Source: Mya arenaria (lineage: Eukaryota; Mollusca; Bivalvia; Myida; Myidae). From it: a DNA stretch of 64,000 nt. The notes below the pieces were generated by a model. It was given only the letters and a program-made list of their open reading frames with translations. It did not search any database and was not told the DNA's origin. Below are positions 45,526-58,739 of the stretch, one piece after another (positions within the stretch are counted from its first letter, which is position 1; each line of letters begins with the position of its first letter). Location: contig NC_069135.1 in the NCBI RefSeq assembly GCF_026914265.1, forward strand, positions 15,988,406 through 16,052,405. The letters run 5' to 3'. The position numbers and the translations under genes are program-made.

Positions 45526-45862
45526 ACTAAGGCCAAAAAAAGTGTTTGTTTCGGGTAACCTTCCCAAAATTTCTAGGTAGGGTAGGTAGGGAATTTTTAT
45601 TTATTTTTTTTTTCAAAATCTGTCGTAAGTTCAGAGTGTTTTCTTGCACATGGCAGTCTTTCCTACATTACTGTCATTGCCTGACTTTGTTTTATCATAT
45701 AAACAATAATTCTGATTAAAATCTGCATTTATCCGCCCTTCGTAACTCTCTATTCGCTAACATTTTTTTTTGCTCTGAAACGGAAAAAAAATAGTTAGGG
45801 TCGGCGCATTTTTATAGGTAGGATCGGGTTACCCGAAACAGACATATTTTTTTAGGCCTAAT
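45526..45862. mobile_element. MITE with ~45-bp inverted ends (GTTTCGGGTAACC)
   Basis: The left end AAGGCCAAAAAAAGTG continues to TTTGTTTCGGGTAACC. The reverse complement of the right end reads TTAGGCCTAAAAAAATATG and continues to TCTGTTTCGGGTAACC. Internal CTAGGTAGGGTAGGTAGGG and its right-side counterpart extend the pairing. The interior is AT-rich and non-coding. Confidence 0.8.
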
Positions 45863-46194
45863 AAAGTATTAAAATGAAAGTTGAAAAGGCAATGCATCGT
45901 TTCAAATTTTACTTAATATTTAAGTATATTAAAAGGTGTGTGCGTTGGTTTCTTATATCACAAAATGCGTTGTATTGTATAAAGACTCTTTGTTAGCGCA
46001 TGCTTAGAAATGTTTGATGTGTGTTGATGTTTTACATCATATATATATATTCTAGTTGATCAATGCTTAATGATATGAAAGTGTTCTTAATTTGGACAAG
46101 GGTTATACAATAATATTGAGTAAATTCAAATAACTTCTGAGAAAAGGAGGTGTTAACTGCTGTGCCATTAACTCAAAGAATGGCAGAGGGGCAG

Positions 46195-47425
46195 CTCATT
46201 TGAGTCTTGAGTATATGCTCCCAATTCAGTCACAAACTCACATAATGAAAAAGGGCGTCTTATTTGTGTTTTAAATCTATGCTCACAATCCAGTCACTCG
46301 CTCACATAATGGAGGGGATGGCTTATTTGTGTCTTAAGTCTATGCTCCCATTTCAGTCACACACATAATGGAGGGGATGGCTTATTTGTGCCTTAAGTCT
46401 ATGCTCCCATTCCGGTCACACACTCATATAATGGAGGGGATGGCTTATTTGTGTCTTAAGTCTATACTCTCATTCCGGTCACATACTCATATAATGGAGG
46501 GGATGGCTTATTTGTGTCTTAAGTCTATACTCCCATTCCAGTCACACACAAATATAATGGAAGGGATGGCTTATTTGGTGCCTTAAATCTATGCTCCCAT
46601 TCCAGTCACACACTCCTATAATGGAGGGGATGGCTTATTTGTGCCTTAAGTCTATGCTCCCATTCCGGTCACACACTCAAATAATGGAGGGGATGGCTTA
46701 TTTGTGTCTTAAGTCTATACTTCCATTCCAGTCACACACTCATAATGGAGGGGGTGGCTTATTTGTGCCTTAGGTCTATATTCCCATTCCAGTCACAAAC
46801 TCATATAATGGAGGGGTGGCTTATTTGTATCTTAAGACTATACTCCCATTCCAGTCATACACGCATATAATGGAGGGTATGGCTTATTTGTGTCTTAAGT
46901 CTATGCTTCCATTCCGGTCATACACTCCTATAATGGAGGGGATGGCTTATTTGTGTCTTAGGTCTATACTCCCAATCCAGTCACACACTCATAATGGAGG
47001 GGGTGGCTTATTTGTGCCTTAGGTCTATATTCCCATTCCAGTCACACACTCATATAATGGAGGGGATGGCTTATTTGTGTCTTAAGTCTATGCTCCCATT
47101 CCAGTCACACACTCATATAATGGAGGGGATGGCTTTTTGTGTCTTAAGTCTATACTCTCATTCCGGTCACACACCCATATAATGGTGGGGATGGCTTATT
47201 TGTGTCTTAGGTCTATACTCTCATTCCGGTCACACACCCATATAATGGAGGGGATGGCTTATTTGTGTCTTAAGTCTATACTCCCATTCCAGTCACACAC
47301 TTATATAATGGAGGGAATGGCTTATTTGTGTCTTAAGTCTATGCTCCCATTCCGGTCACACACCCATATAATGGTGGTGATGGCTTATTTGTTTCTAAAG
47401 TCTATACTCCCAATTCAGTCACACT
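46195..47425 (+). repeat. 63-bp minisatellite, ~19 copies
   Basis: The unit contains ATGGAGGGGATGGCTTATTT and CATTCCGGTCACACACTCAT. As 63 bp is 21 codons, one plus frame repeats MEGMAYLCLKS.L.F.SHTHI many times, broken by small indels. There is no flanking exon structure. Confidence 0.92.
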
Positions 47426-47429
47426 CTCA

Positions 47430-49555
47430 TACACATTGTCAATTGTGCAGTTCTCCGTTATATAGGGTACACGTACTGTTCCATACTTTATGAAACACAC
47501 ACATAGTGGTGTTATCTGTTGTATGTTTATTTCCGTAATTTTAAATACAACCTGATAAACGTTGAACAGTAAAATACATATTAAACACACTATACATAAC
47601 TCTATATGTGTCAACATTTGTAAATTTCCATTTTATAGACATTTTAATGATTCGAAACGTAGGTTAAATAGAAATGAATCGTTTTACATCCTCATTAAAC
47701 GACGATAGTTCATCCATCATTTCTTTGTCGCTTGAGAACTAACATTATATATAATACGGGTACATAGCTTAGGCTTTGCGTTGGTGAAGTGTTACTTTGA
47801 AATAACTTTATTATGGGTATTCTATTTATTACTTAATAGCTAGTTTGCTTTTTCATACGAATGAAGATTCTTACAAAAAACATGAATGTCGTTACGATTT
47901 CTATTTGGTTTATTATGAAGTTAAACCAATGCTCAAGAAGAAAATGACGTTGCGAAAAATCTAAATCGTGCGATACTAATATGCGATATTACAGCATTTG
48001 AAAATATACAGAAAATAAATAAGTAATTAAAAAAATCGTTTTTATTTTCTGTCGCTCGCTGACTCTATTTTGTAAACATCACCATATAGAACAAGACAAC
48101 TATCACACACGGTTATTTCCCTTGAAAAATATTTAAATTTTGAGTAAAACAACGATATTATTTCACGGAAATACTAAGTATTTATTCTTTGGAATGAATA
48201 AAGTAACACCAAGATGACTGCGATTTTCATTTAGCGGAGCTATGTACGCAAAGTACGTGCGTTGACTCACAAACCCAAGATACAATACCCATAGCCCTAA
48301 ACCTACCATATGTCACAGTGGTACTTTATCCCTAGGGTAACATACCATGTAATGTAATGAATAAAATTTTATTAAATGTATGTCAAAACATTTTGAGGGG
48401 AGGACACCACCATACACCACAACGATCTTATACTGTTCGGTTCCGGGTTAAGGGTTGCACGTCTCGAGCAAGTATAAGGAGCATTCGCAAAACTTGCAAA
48501 TGTAAAAAGTGGTAACAATATAGTAACGTGTAAAAGAAACAATCCGACAGTCTCAGTGGGCTTTCGAAACATTTTTATTATATAATGGTTTCGTTCAAAC
48601 TATTTCATTTTTCTTACAAGGAATGTTGTTTGATGTTTAGAACCAGAGATGAACTTTAATCCCATATAAAATTATGGTATTGAGAGTCATGAAACACTTG
48701 CAGTCCGTGTTATTCCAATTGTTCACCCGGTAGTTACTACCGGAATATGTGTTTAATTACCATTATTAAAATCCAACAGTAGAAATAATGGTTACCAATC
48801 ATTGTTCAAAGTAGACCCATGGAATAATATGTCTTTTTATATCTGATTAAAATACTTATATGAAAAACTACAGACACAATTGTCGAGTAGTCGAACGTTT
48901 TAACAGCAAAAAAACACGTTTAATGACACAGGGTGAACGCCAATGACATCAAACAGGAAAAAAAACACATTCACAACATGAGAAACACGGAACAAAAAAA
49001 ATCCACACTCCACACACAACACAATATATTATATATGAAACAAAGGGTGTTTATCAAGAATTGTTAGGTACTGCCTTGAAAAGGTCAGTCAAAATCCAAT
49101 TAACTTCGGGATTAATAATTATTATCTGTGTGCACAACAAAGTTGGCTTATTATTAGTACCCTCCCCTTGTATGCACATGCAATATAATGAAAACTACAT
49201 GTATTTTGTTATCAAATAAGTGACACTAGTTTGCTATCAATAGTTCCTGTATAAAGAATCGTCCTCTCTTTGCATGTATATATGACCTATAACTGTGAGA
49301 AACGGAATTATGGCACATGGTAGACGTCGATTCATTCGACGGAGGTGTAAAACTACCAGGATTATTCCATCTCATTTTGTGCAAATATTGCAGAAATCAC
49401 TCAATAAAACATGCGACTCAACCTATGCAGGAATTTCACTCTGCAGAAATCCTCACAAGACAGGTGAATACATTAAACAAATAAGGTCAATCGTATTCTT
49501 TGACCGAATCATAAAACAATGTGTGCGTATATAAGAAATGTGTCTCGTTAAAAGT
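47430..49555. other. Unassigned intergenic sequence, 3' side of the GTPase-kinase
   Basis: AT-rich, with no frame above about 80 codons and no recognisable motif or repeat edge. Confidence 0.4.
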
Positions 49556-49561
49556 ATTTTA

Positions 49562-52500
49562 TCACATTCTGCGACTGTCATGAATGAACCCCTCAAAGAA
49601 CTTGATGTGAGTGCTGACACTGGGCCGGTCCTCCGGGTTGTAGGCCCATGAGCGCTCAATGAGCTCGATCCAAGGCTCCGGGGGCTTTGTCGACAGCTTC
49701 AGCGACGGGCGGAGTCCGTCCTAAAAGAAATGCAAGTAGAATTACATTTTCACTTGTATTTTAACACTAGAACGTTATCGAATGATATCCTTATTGTTAT
49801 GAAATGATTGACATACACGCACATTAAACACCAGGCCCCAATTTTTCGAAACTTCTTAAGCTTAACAGGCTTTAAATTAAAGCAGCTTATTTCAATTAGC
49901 CAAACTACATACCTAAATTGAATTTGGATAAATGAAAAACAGTTTATTGTCATTATCATAAAGATAATTCCTATATAAAGTACAAAACCTCTCATAGAAG
50001 TAAATTTTACGCAAATTATTGAAAAACAATAATAGTGAGCTTAGTTAAATCCTGTATTAAGGGACTTAAGAAGTTTCGAGAAATTTGGGGCAGAACAATC
50101 CAGCAAAAAAGTCTACACAACCTTTTCGTATGTACCCTTGTAACTCGTATTTGCCGCTATCACAATAAAACCACGTAAAGGAAGTCAATTCTAATTCTGA
50201 TCACTACCAAGAAAGGGCGTACAATACCTTGATGGCCTTCTCTAGTGTGGTGAAGAGCTGTTGCTGGATATAGTCAGCGGCGTCCTGGCCGTACCACATC
50301 TCCCAGAAGATGATCCCCAGGCTGTACACGTCCGCCTTGTGGTTGTAGTTCTGAGACTGTTTCACAGAAAATAAAAGGTTGACTAAAATACAAACTGGCG
50401 AAACGCATTTGTAAACTACTTTTGAAGCGGAGTTAAGAATAACCTTGGATAAAACGTGCAAGTTCACCTTCGTCTTTGTCGAAGTTTTGAGGCTGGGCTA
50501 TAAAAAAGAGTGATGCAACGTTTTGTATCTACTGATAAACACAGTAGGTGAACTTCTCATCGAGGACTTGGCCGTACAACATCTCCAAGAGTGTAATATA
50601 GTCGTGTATAAGGTACTATTACTTCTATTATAAACTTCTTTTCAAACGTGAAGAATATCAAAGAACTAATGGATAAACCATAAATTCAGGCATGGGGGAG
50701 TATTTAAAGTATTGAAATACCTTGTAGTTTCATGATGTAGCTCATCCGCTACACATTAACAAAATAGGATGCACTAAGATATCCGAGTGTGTAAAGAGAA
50801 ATCGGACTGCGGAATATAGGCTCTTTGCCAAAGGTGCTCGTCACATTGCCTGGATACAGTAATACATTTTTTTTTCATATTTTTATTTTTTTTTAATTAT
50901 CTATTTCTTGTAGATGGGAATCTTACCTTATCAGAACAGTAAAAATTATTAGTTTATCTCAATTATTTTAGGAACTATGCTCTATTGATTAGGTCCGTTT
51001 GGAATTGATGAATTTTTGCACATGTTTATCTTATATTTAATTATATATAATACTAATTTTCTTTCATGAAAAATTGTGGAATGATTTTTTAAATGACATA
51101 TATTCACTATCTTGACCGAAATAAATAAATGATAAAAATAAAAAATAAATAAAACAAAATATTAAAAATAAAAAAAATATGAAAAAAGTATGTATTACTG
51201 CATCCAGGCAATGTGACGAACACCTGTGCTCTTGGCGGTATTCTTATTATTAAAGCTTGCATAGCAGAGCTGATTAGTAGCACACTCTGTCCGACATACC
51301 TGAAGAAGGACCTCAGGTGCCATATACACGGGACTGCCGACGAGGCTCTGGGCGATGTCTGTCGCCTGCTTCGTGAGCCCCACGTCCGTCAACTTCACTA
51401 TGTTCTTCTCCGTCACCTAGAAATAAACAAGTCAAATGTTAGAAGTGAGATTAAGCACGCTGACTTCTGATAGTTTGAGTTTTAGAGTATCATACAGATA
51501 GAAAAGAAATACATTTCCAAGTACTTTAACAAAAATACACTCATGTTTGCTATGGAATTATAAACGTTACGAATATATAAAGAATGTAATGCATTAATAT
51601 TTTGGACAAACTGTTTGTCGTTTGTGGTTAACTTATACATAAAGTTGCTCTCGCAATAACATCTTATTCGGTTCAAGCAGATAACAGATACATTTGAAAG
51701 TAAGTCACATTTAACATAGTTCTTAACGGTTACCAGAATGTTCTCAAGCTTCAGATCCCTATGCACGAATCCTTTTTGATGAAGGTAGTCTACACCGCGA
51801 CACAATTGTAGCGCAACGTCCGCCATGGCCACCATATTGTCTACTTGAGAGGGGGAGCAGGCCACGCACTTCCCAGGGTTGCTACGTTGCGGGTCGACAA
51901 ACTTCTGTTTCATAGTGTACTTGCATACCTTCAAAAAGTATTGATAGTTTATAAAATTGCGTATTTTGTAATAAGCCATCGGATACAAACTATAATTAAG
52001 ACTTATTTAACAAATTCATATCACCATAAACGAGGTTATCAGAATGGTCAAGAACGGTCACGTGGAGGAGGTGTTTAGTAAAACCACCCTCATGAAATTT
52101 AATACCACGCGAACGAGAAAAAAACAAAAAGGTTAAACAAACAAAAGTTATTCGGTGAGAAATTCTCTATCGGATGGTATGAAACCACTGAGGGTATATA
52201 CCCCACATTCCAACAGCTACTAGCAATGTATCTTATATTCCTAGAACAATCACATGGAGTTAAACTGTGAAAATGGTCTATTGGTATGTATTCATGTGAA
52301 ATTTACTTGTTTTCTTCACGCATATAAATCTATAAAAACAAAACACCATTCTCATATTTTTCCTTTCGTTTTACATTGCTTGGCAACACAATCGAAGATG
52401 CGTTGGGGGTATTTTACATTGGCGTGTGAATGTTACAGCTGGCTCACCTCCATGATCATGATCCACTGCATCTCCTTCTGCAGATTTGGGTTACGGAATC

Positions 52501-55500
52501 TGTACGTAGCACCGTAATACCGCACCACGTTCGGGTGGTCCAACTCCCTGGAACGCATCATGTATCATTAATATTAACGAAAGTGTTCGAAACAAAATAT
52601 AAATATGATGTTTACACGCATTACACATCATATAATTAAAAGGGTCCACTGTGTTTCGACATACGATGGCATTACTGTTGTTTATACATACCTTAGCGTC
52701 CTGTCTTCCAGTAGAATATCGGTAACTGTGTTCTCTTTTAGTGGATCTCTGCATACCTTTAGGGCAACAGGAATGGTTCCCTGCTTGGGGGTCTTTATGC
52801 TAGCTATGTACACATCCGCAAAACTCCCAGACCCCACGGGGGTACCGCGAGAGTCCCAGATCAGGTCGGATAGGTCATAGTCAAACCTCATTATGAAGTT
52901 GACATAGAAACTGTCGCACTGACCGAGAAGTACGTGGCTCTCGTGCAACAGCATTGGAAACAGCTCCCGAAGGTTGTTCTGTGTGTCACTCAACTCGCTT
53001 TTGAGAATTTCCATCAATTCTAAGTCAGCTTTTAGAAAATCTGGAATCATTTTAGCAACAGCGTCGATGTCCTTAACAAACCGATTGAAAAACTTCAAAA
53101 CCTTTTCCTGCAGGTTTTTACTCTGGAAAATGCTATCGAGAAATGCTTTCATGGCGTCTTGCATTAACTGCACACATTTTGGAATATTTTTTAACTTATA
53201 ATCTGAAAATATTTTCTTCATTGCTTTATCTCCTGCTTTAATGGTTCCCACACTAGCTACCATTCCTCCTAGACCTTTGTATGTGCTACTGTCTTCGTCC
53301 ATACTTTTGACTTTTGCTTTTGACCAGACCTGTTTTACGGGAGCCGGGTTTCGTATAGACTTGTGGAGGTCTTTGACAATTCTACTGTCGCCGTCAAGAA
53401 GTGCACCTGAAATAAAAGTTTATAATGGTTGCGTATCATTTTAAGTTAACCACATCAACTGCTCATATCCGAAGTAGTTACCAGATCAAGTAATTAGTCA
53501 CAATATCATACAGGCAACGTAAACTTAAATCACAGCAAATTTAGTAAGTAAAGCAATTCAAATTCATCAGTATATGTCTGTGTAAGAATGATACTGTTGG
53601 CGTCCTCTTCGAATGAACTTAACACGGAACAAGAGTAAAAATAACATACCAATCTATAATTGCAATGACGGCGAAATACAATTTGTACCTTCAATCTTCG
53701 CAATTTGGTTTTCCATGAGCTCAAAATCCCTTTTGCAGACTCGGATGATCTTCTCTTTTATGCCGCCGATGATGTTGTTGTCCCTCTCCCAGATGTTCAT
53801 CTCGTACGCGATCTTGTTGGCGATCTTTTCCAGTGCGTCACCAGCAACCTGCGTGTATGTAATAAAACGGGTAGGGGAGGGGGAGAGCAAAACAATTAGA
53901 TCATCATATTATGCAATTCTAAGTGTCCATATTCCCAGAGATATAAAATAAAATGAGACAAGCAGTTCGATATTATTCCTTTTTAAATGAGTGAAAAACA
54001 TACACTTTGAAGTATTGCACCCTTTTATTTATTTTTTAAAAAAAACATGATATTGTTTTATTTCGGGTTAACGCCAAATTTGGTACAATCCCAAATATTT
54101 AGGTTACTTCCCTTGAACTAACTATGGCAGATAAATACGTTTTTGTGTTTCAGCCGATTCAGTGCAGTGTCAACTACAGACAATTGCAAAAGTATAAACA
54201 TCGACGATCGAAAAGCACCCCCACCTTTCCCATTCAAATACCTTAAATAAACGCATTGTATTGACAATTAACTAATAGATTCGTTTGATTCCAACATTCA
54301 GTCTCCCAATAGCTGTCCCATTCAGTACCTTTTTCTTGTCTTCTTTCGGCAGCTCCTCTGGCCTCCAGTCGAAGAGACGCTCGGCCATGGCACGTGACTG
54401 GAGGACCTCTACAACCTTGCGGGCGACGATGTCAGACTCACTAGCGATGTTCGTCTTCAGGTAGTTGATGCTGTCCTTGGAGTTCTGTTCCAGTCGCTCG
54501 ATCTGAACCTTGATCTGTGGGCGGTGTTGTGTAATTTAAAAGTACGATATTTTAGAATCGAACAAAAAAGAATCACCAGTGGCAAACGTTTATACAAGAC
54601 CTTCTCATCTAGATAATGAGTGTTGTCATTTAAAAAAATTCTTCTATAACAGTATGTCGCTGTTGATCTTTTGTTCGTTCCTGAGATGTCTTTTTCTGAA
54701 CTGTTGGTATAGATAAAGTCGTTAGAATCAAATACAATCTTGCTTTCTTACTTTAAGTATACACAGATATATAGAAGTGATACATTTTATTACCAAGTTT
54801 AAATACACGAGTCTTTTCGAAAGAAGCCCAGAGAACAGAGCATTTATTGTTGTATCATCACTACTTCTATGTGCCTGCTAAATTCAAAAACACTAGAACA
54901 TGCAAATATATCTACCACAGCAGTTATGAAACATGTTTGTTTGCCTTAGTGGAAACCAAAGCAATGGTTTTCAAATTAAACTCCTTGTAAAAAACACATA
55001 TAATATCGCACCTGTTGGAATTCCTCTTTGTTCTTTTCCATGGACTTGGCAGCCATCACCTTTGAGACTTTCAGGATGTAGATCATACGTTTTAGGACTG
55101 CAGTCAGCCATCTGGTTATATACCAACATGAATACATACAAACATATATAATTTTAATTTAATAATTCTCACAAACACCATCGTTTGCATACACTTTATG
55201 TACATATAAATGACATCATCTGTGCTTTCTAAATGAGTAGTTTCTAATAAAATGGTTTCAATTCAGCTTATGATTGGCTAATTCTACTTTGGTATCATAC
55301 AAATAACATCAATTGAGCAATATCAGTATCATGTACGGCCAGGCGAAACATATCTATAAATACAAGTAAAGCATAGACATAAGGAGGCAAATTGCCTACT
55401 TGTAGTGCGTATTCAATCTTGAGCGGAGACTGTCAGGGAGCAGTTTCTCCACCATATCCAACATGGTCGTGTATTCACTTGTACTCGTCCGCAGAGAGAC

Positions 55501-58500
55501 GGCTTTCTGGGCCTGAAGACATACGTTTAAACATTTAAATTACAAAGAAATGTTTTTGAAACTGAAGCATACAATAACATCTAGTGAGTACCGAAACGTA
55601 TTCACTATTATTGGATACAGAAACATATTCCTTATCCATAAGGTACGATCTTATTTCAACTTATACCCTTCATCAAATGTATCTATATACGATTTTTAAT
55701 CTGATAACTTATGTGGTGTCATCAGATCAAACGGCGTGATGTCATGAATATCAAAAAAGTGTTTTCCATTCTCATGATAACTTCAACATTGCCGATTGAA
55801 CGCAGAGAGTTTTGGAATAACCTCGTTGGTGAAAAATATTATCTTTTGTTAAATTGTATATAGTATCAAATGCATTGTGTTAATCTGTCGTTGTTACACC
55901 CCTCAAGCGGGCGTTAGCCAGTGATATCATGCAATAATGATTTTCTTCCAGACTTTGGACTTTTTGCGAAATGGTCCCCATACCTCTGTGATGGACATGT
56001 AGTGGACCTGTGAGCGGTGCAGGTCGGGAAAGTATTTGTTGAGCTTGTCAAATGTGTCGTGTTTCACTGCGTCCCGGTCCTTATCGGGAACCATATCCCA
56101 CCGGTTACACACAAACATGGTCGATTCGGAGCTGTACCCTTCCTCGCCCGCGGCATTTACCACCATGCGAAGGAAATTTTGGAGCTAAAATATTTACCAT
56201 TTTGTACATAATACCGTACTTAAAATTAACAAATATGTTTTATAATTTTAGAATATTTTAATAAAAAAAATAAATAATTGCGTCCATACTAAGTATGTCA
56301 CTTACAATTCGTTTAGCAAGTACTTGTATATATATAAAATACAAAGAATACTTCGTTTCATTTTTAAATTAAAAGAAACCCCTCTGTATTTACCCTGCCT
56401 TTCTGAACACCGCCGGCGTTAGCACTATTCACGACGTAGATGAAGCCGTAAGACTTGGCAAGGTATTTCTCCACATAATGGCTCATCTTGCCACCACTAC
56501 CGATACCTGGTGTGTCCACTATCACCAGGCCCTCCTGCAAAATTAAACCATCAACGAATGGTATGAAGTTAAACAAAAAGTACAAACTAAATGAGACATA
56601 AACTAAATGTATAAAGTTTGGAACAGCAAAACACATGGCAGTATTCGATGCAAACATGTTGGCGTTCAAAAACGCAAATAAAATAAAGGATATACACCGA
56701 CATCCGTATAGAACGATTGCATGGTGCGTAAATAACAACTCCGCTTCACAACTATATATAAGCAACATAAACGTGTAAAGTGTAGCATCTTCTTCTTGTA
56801 CCAGTAAAACACGAGATTCTTTTTCGCTGAGCCTAAAACCCTCCCCCATTCACATTTACTGTGCAGGTCGGTCTATGCGGTCTGACTATGAAACCCGGCT
56901 TCATCGCTGTCCACAACGTAAGTTATATTGCATTTATGTGCTGGTTATTTATAAACCTTTTCCCCACCTACCTCAAGCATTCCGAAGGGCCATGTGACCT
57001 CTATGCGGTCGTACGGTGAGTAGCCGTCCTCGTCGCTGTCCGCAACAGCCGCCTGAAACTGCTGAATACCTCGGTCAGAGCGCAGGTCAAACACAATCGG
57101 CGGAGATTTCCTCTTCTGGTTGTTGTCATACTGCGACCTGGGACAAACACATAATCACTGAGACATATGTTTATAATGTACACATTTATATAAATGTATC
57201 GAAATAATCTATGAAGGGGCAAAGTGATCGAAACAAAACAAATAAAAACAAAACACTTTGAAGCTTTATGTATTTACATCCTTTACTGAAGTTTTATTTT
57301 GTATCGTGATACACACCATACAATTATGAGCTTTATGTGAAATATATAGCTTGTTTGATAATTACTGCATTTATATTCAATGTCAGCGTTCATCCTTCAT
57401 CCTGTCTTGCTTCTCTGCCAATTAACCATACTGTATGGTTTGGTATAAAACTGACCTTATAGTATTAGGTTTGCTACTGATCGCCAAAGTATATATATCT
57501 TGTTGTAATTGGATAACGAAATATCGCATCGATTGACACAAATACCATACTTCTGGCAACATCACACGGGCATTGTTAATTCGAATGCATTAATGGAGTG
57601 TTGCTATAGTGTTGTTATTTTTTCGAATGGACGCAAAAAATAGTAAAAATGATAATATAGCCTTATGACCGAATAGTAACTACAACAATCTAGCCAACAG
57701 AAGGAATTCCACAAATACTGCCATACCGGTAGTATCCGACGGCCTCCCTCTTGTTGGGATCCCTGGTTGTGCGGATCTCCACCACAGTGGCCGTGCACCC
57801 TAGAGCGGAAGTCGGCATCAGAGACTGTCCGAGTAGCAGGTTGATCAAGCTGCTTTTTCCTGATGCTGTTTCACCTATATTTGGATTACAGAAATGAATA
57901 TGTATTTTCTAGGCGTGTATTAGTTGTTGATCTATACGTAAGTCAATAATCTGCTCTTCACTGGAGCCGCATAACCTAATTTGAGCGCTATGAAGCATTA
58001 GTATCAAATGTTGACACTTTTGATTCTAGTTTGGCAGGAAAGTGGTGCTTCAACGATGGAATGTGAGCTTAAGGGAATGACCAAGGAGCAGGACTTTAAG
58101 GCTGTTGCGTTCAATCGCTATTTAAGTTTTTTTTTATTTCTAATACCGAAGAAGAGTCGTTACAGACGCGTTGTTATTCAAGTTTTGGTTTTTGTAGACA
58201 AAAATATAAAGCTTTAATGAAGATACGGTAAGCTTCATTTATCTTACCAACGACTAAAATAGTGCATTCGCTTCTTTTGATTTCATTTTTCCGAGCATCG
58301 AACATTTCTTCAATACCTGCAATAAATATCATGACAATTAAAACACCGTACAATTATCAGATTGAAATGGAACGTAAAACGCCGGGAAACACTAGAATAA
58401 CTACAGTTCAAGGTGAGGGTTTGGAAGATATTTACACATAGTTCACTTTCAGTTAAACTTTGGTCATCTTCAAAACTACTCTTAACGACACAGAGTGCAC

Positions 58501-58704
58501 ACCACATATGAAGTAAGTTTTACTTCTCATTATGTCGTTACATCATTGGTCCTCCTTACCGGCAAACACCTGCTTCAGATCTCTTTTGTAGTTAGCAGGC
58601 AAGTCGTTGTAGAGTTTATGGACGCCCTCGTACTTGGCGACAAGTTTCATCTTGTGATTCTGATCATCTTCTATAGCCTTTTTCAAACCTTTCGACGGCT
58701 CTTT
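49562..58704 (-). CDS. DSTYK-like dynamin-type GTPase / protein kinase fusion (3' 16 exons, 947 aa in window)
   Basis: Exons in transcript order: 58704-58560, 58316-58248, 57874-57727, 57137-56972, 56534-56394, 56184-55984, 55512-55400, 55111-55012, 54514-54329, 53848-53689, 53406-52692, 52547-52448, 51928-51734, 51416-51300, 50356-50228, 49720-49562. All are phase-consistent and the frame ends in TGA; the start lies beyond the window. Numbering from the first visible residue: GTPase P-loop GETASGKSS (72-80), G3 DTPG (183-186), G4-like NRWD (250-253), then a mostly helical middle (about 290-650). The kinase domain has a Gly-rich loop VGSGSFADV (667), VALK lysine (693), HRD (804-806), DVG in place of DFG (824-826), APE (846-848) and DVYSLGIIFWEM. 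The layout fits the dual-specificity kinase DSTYK and its invertebrate relatives, a cytoplasmic signalling kinase. The catalytic Lys, HRD and metal-binding Asp are kept, so activity is plausible. Assignment to DSTYK itself rather than a related invertebrate family is inference. Confidence 0.88.
49834..50092. mobile_element. ~260-bp MITE (last intron of the GTPase-kinase)
   Basis: The left end GGCCCCAATTTTTCGAAACT pairs with the right end, whose reverse complement reads TGCCCCAAATTTCTCGAAAC. Both continue with TTCTTAAG, and the pairing fades after about 45 bases. Non-coding. Confidence 0.8.
50823..51240. mobile_element. Foldback element family F, copy 2 (intron of the GTPase-kinase)
   Basis: The left arm CCAAAGGTGCTCGTCACATT and right arm (reverse complement GCACAGGTGTTCGTCACATT) both continue GCCTGGAT(A/G)CAGTAATAC, then T-rich against A-rich sequence that extends the pairing to roughly 90 bases. 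The right edge is about 60 bases from a splice donor at 51299. Confidence 0.75.
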
Positions 58705-58739
58705 CTGCAACGGTGAGTAGTAAGCTTAAACACAGTTAT

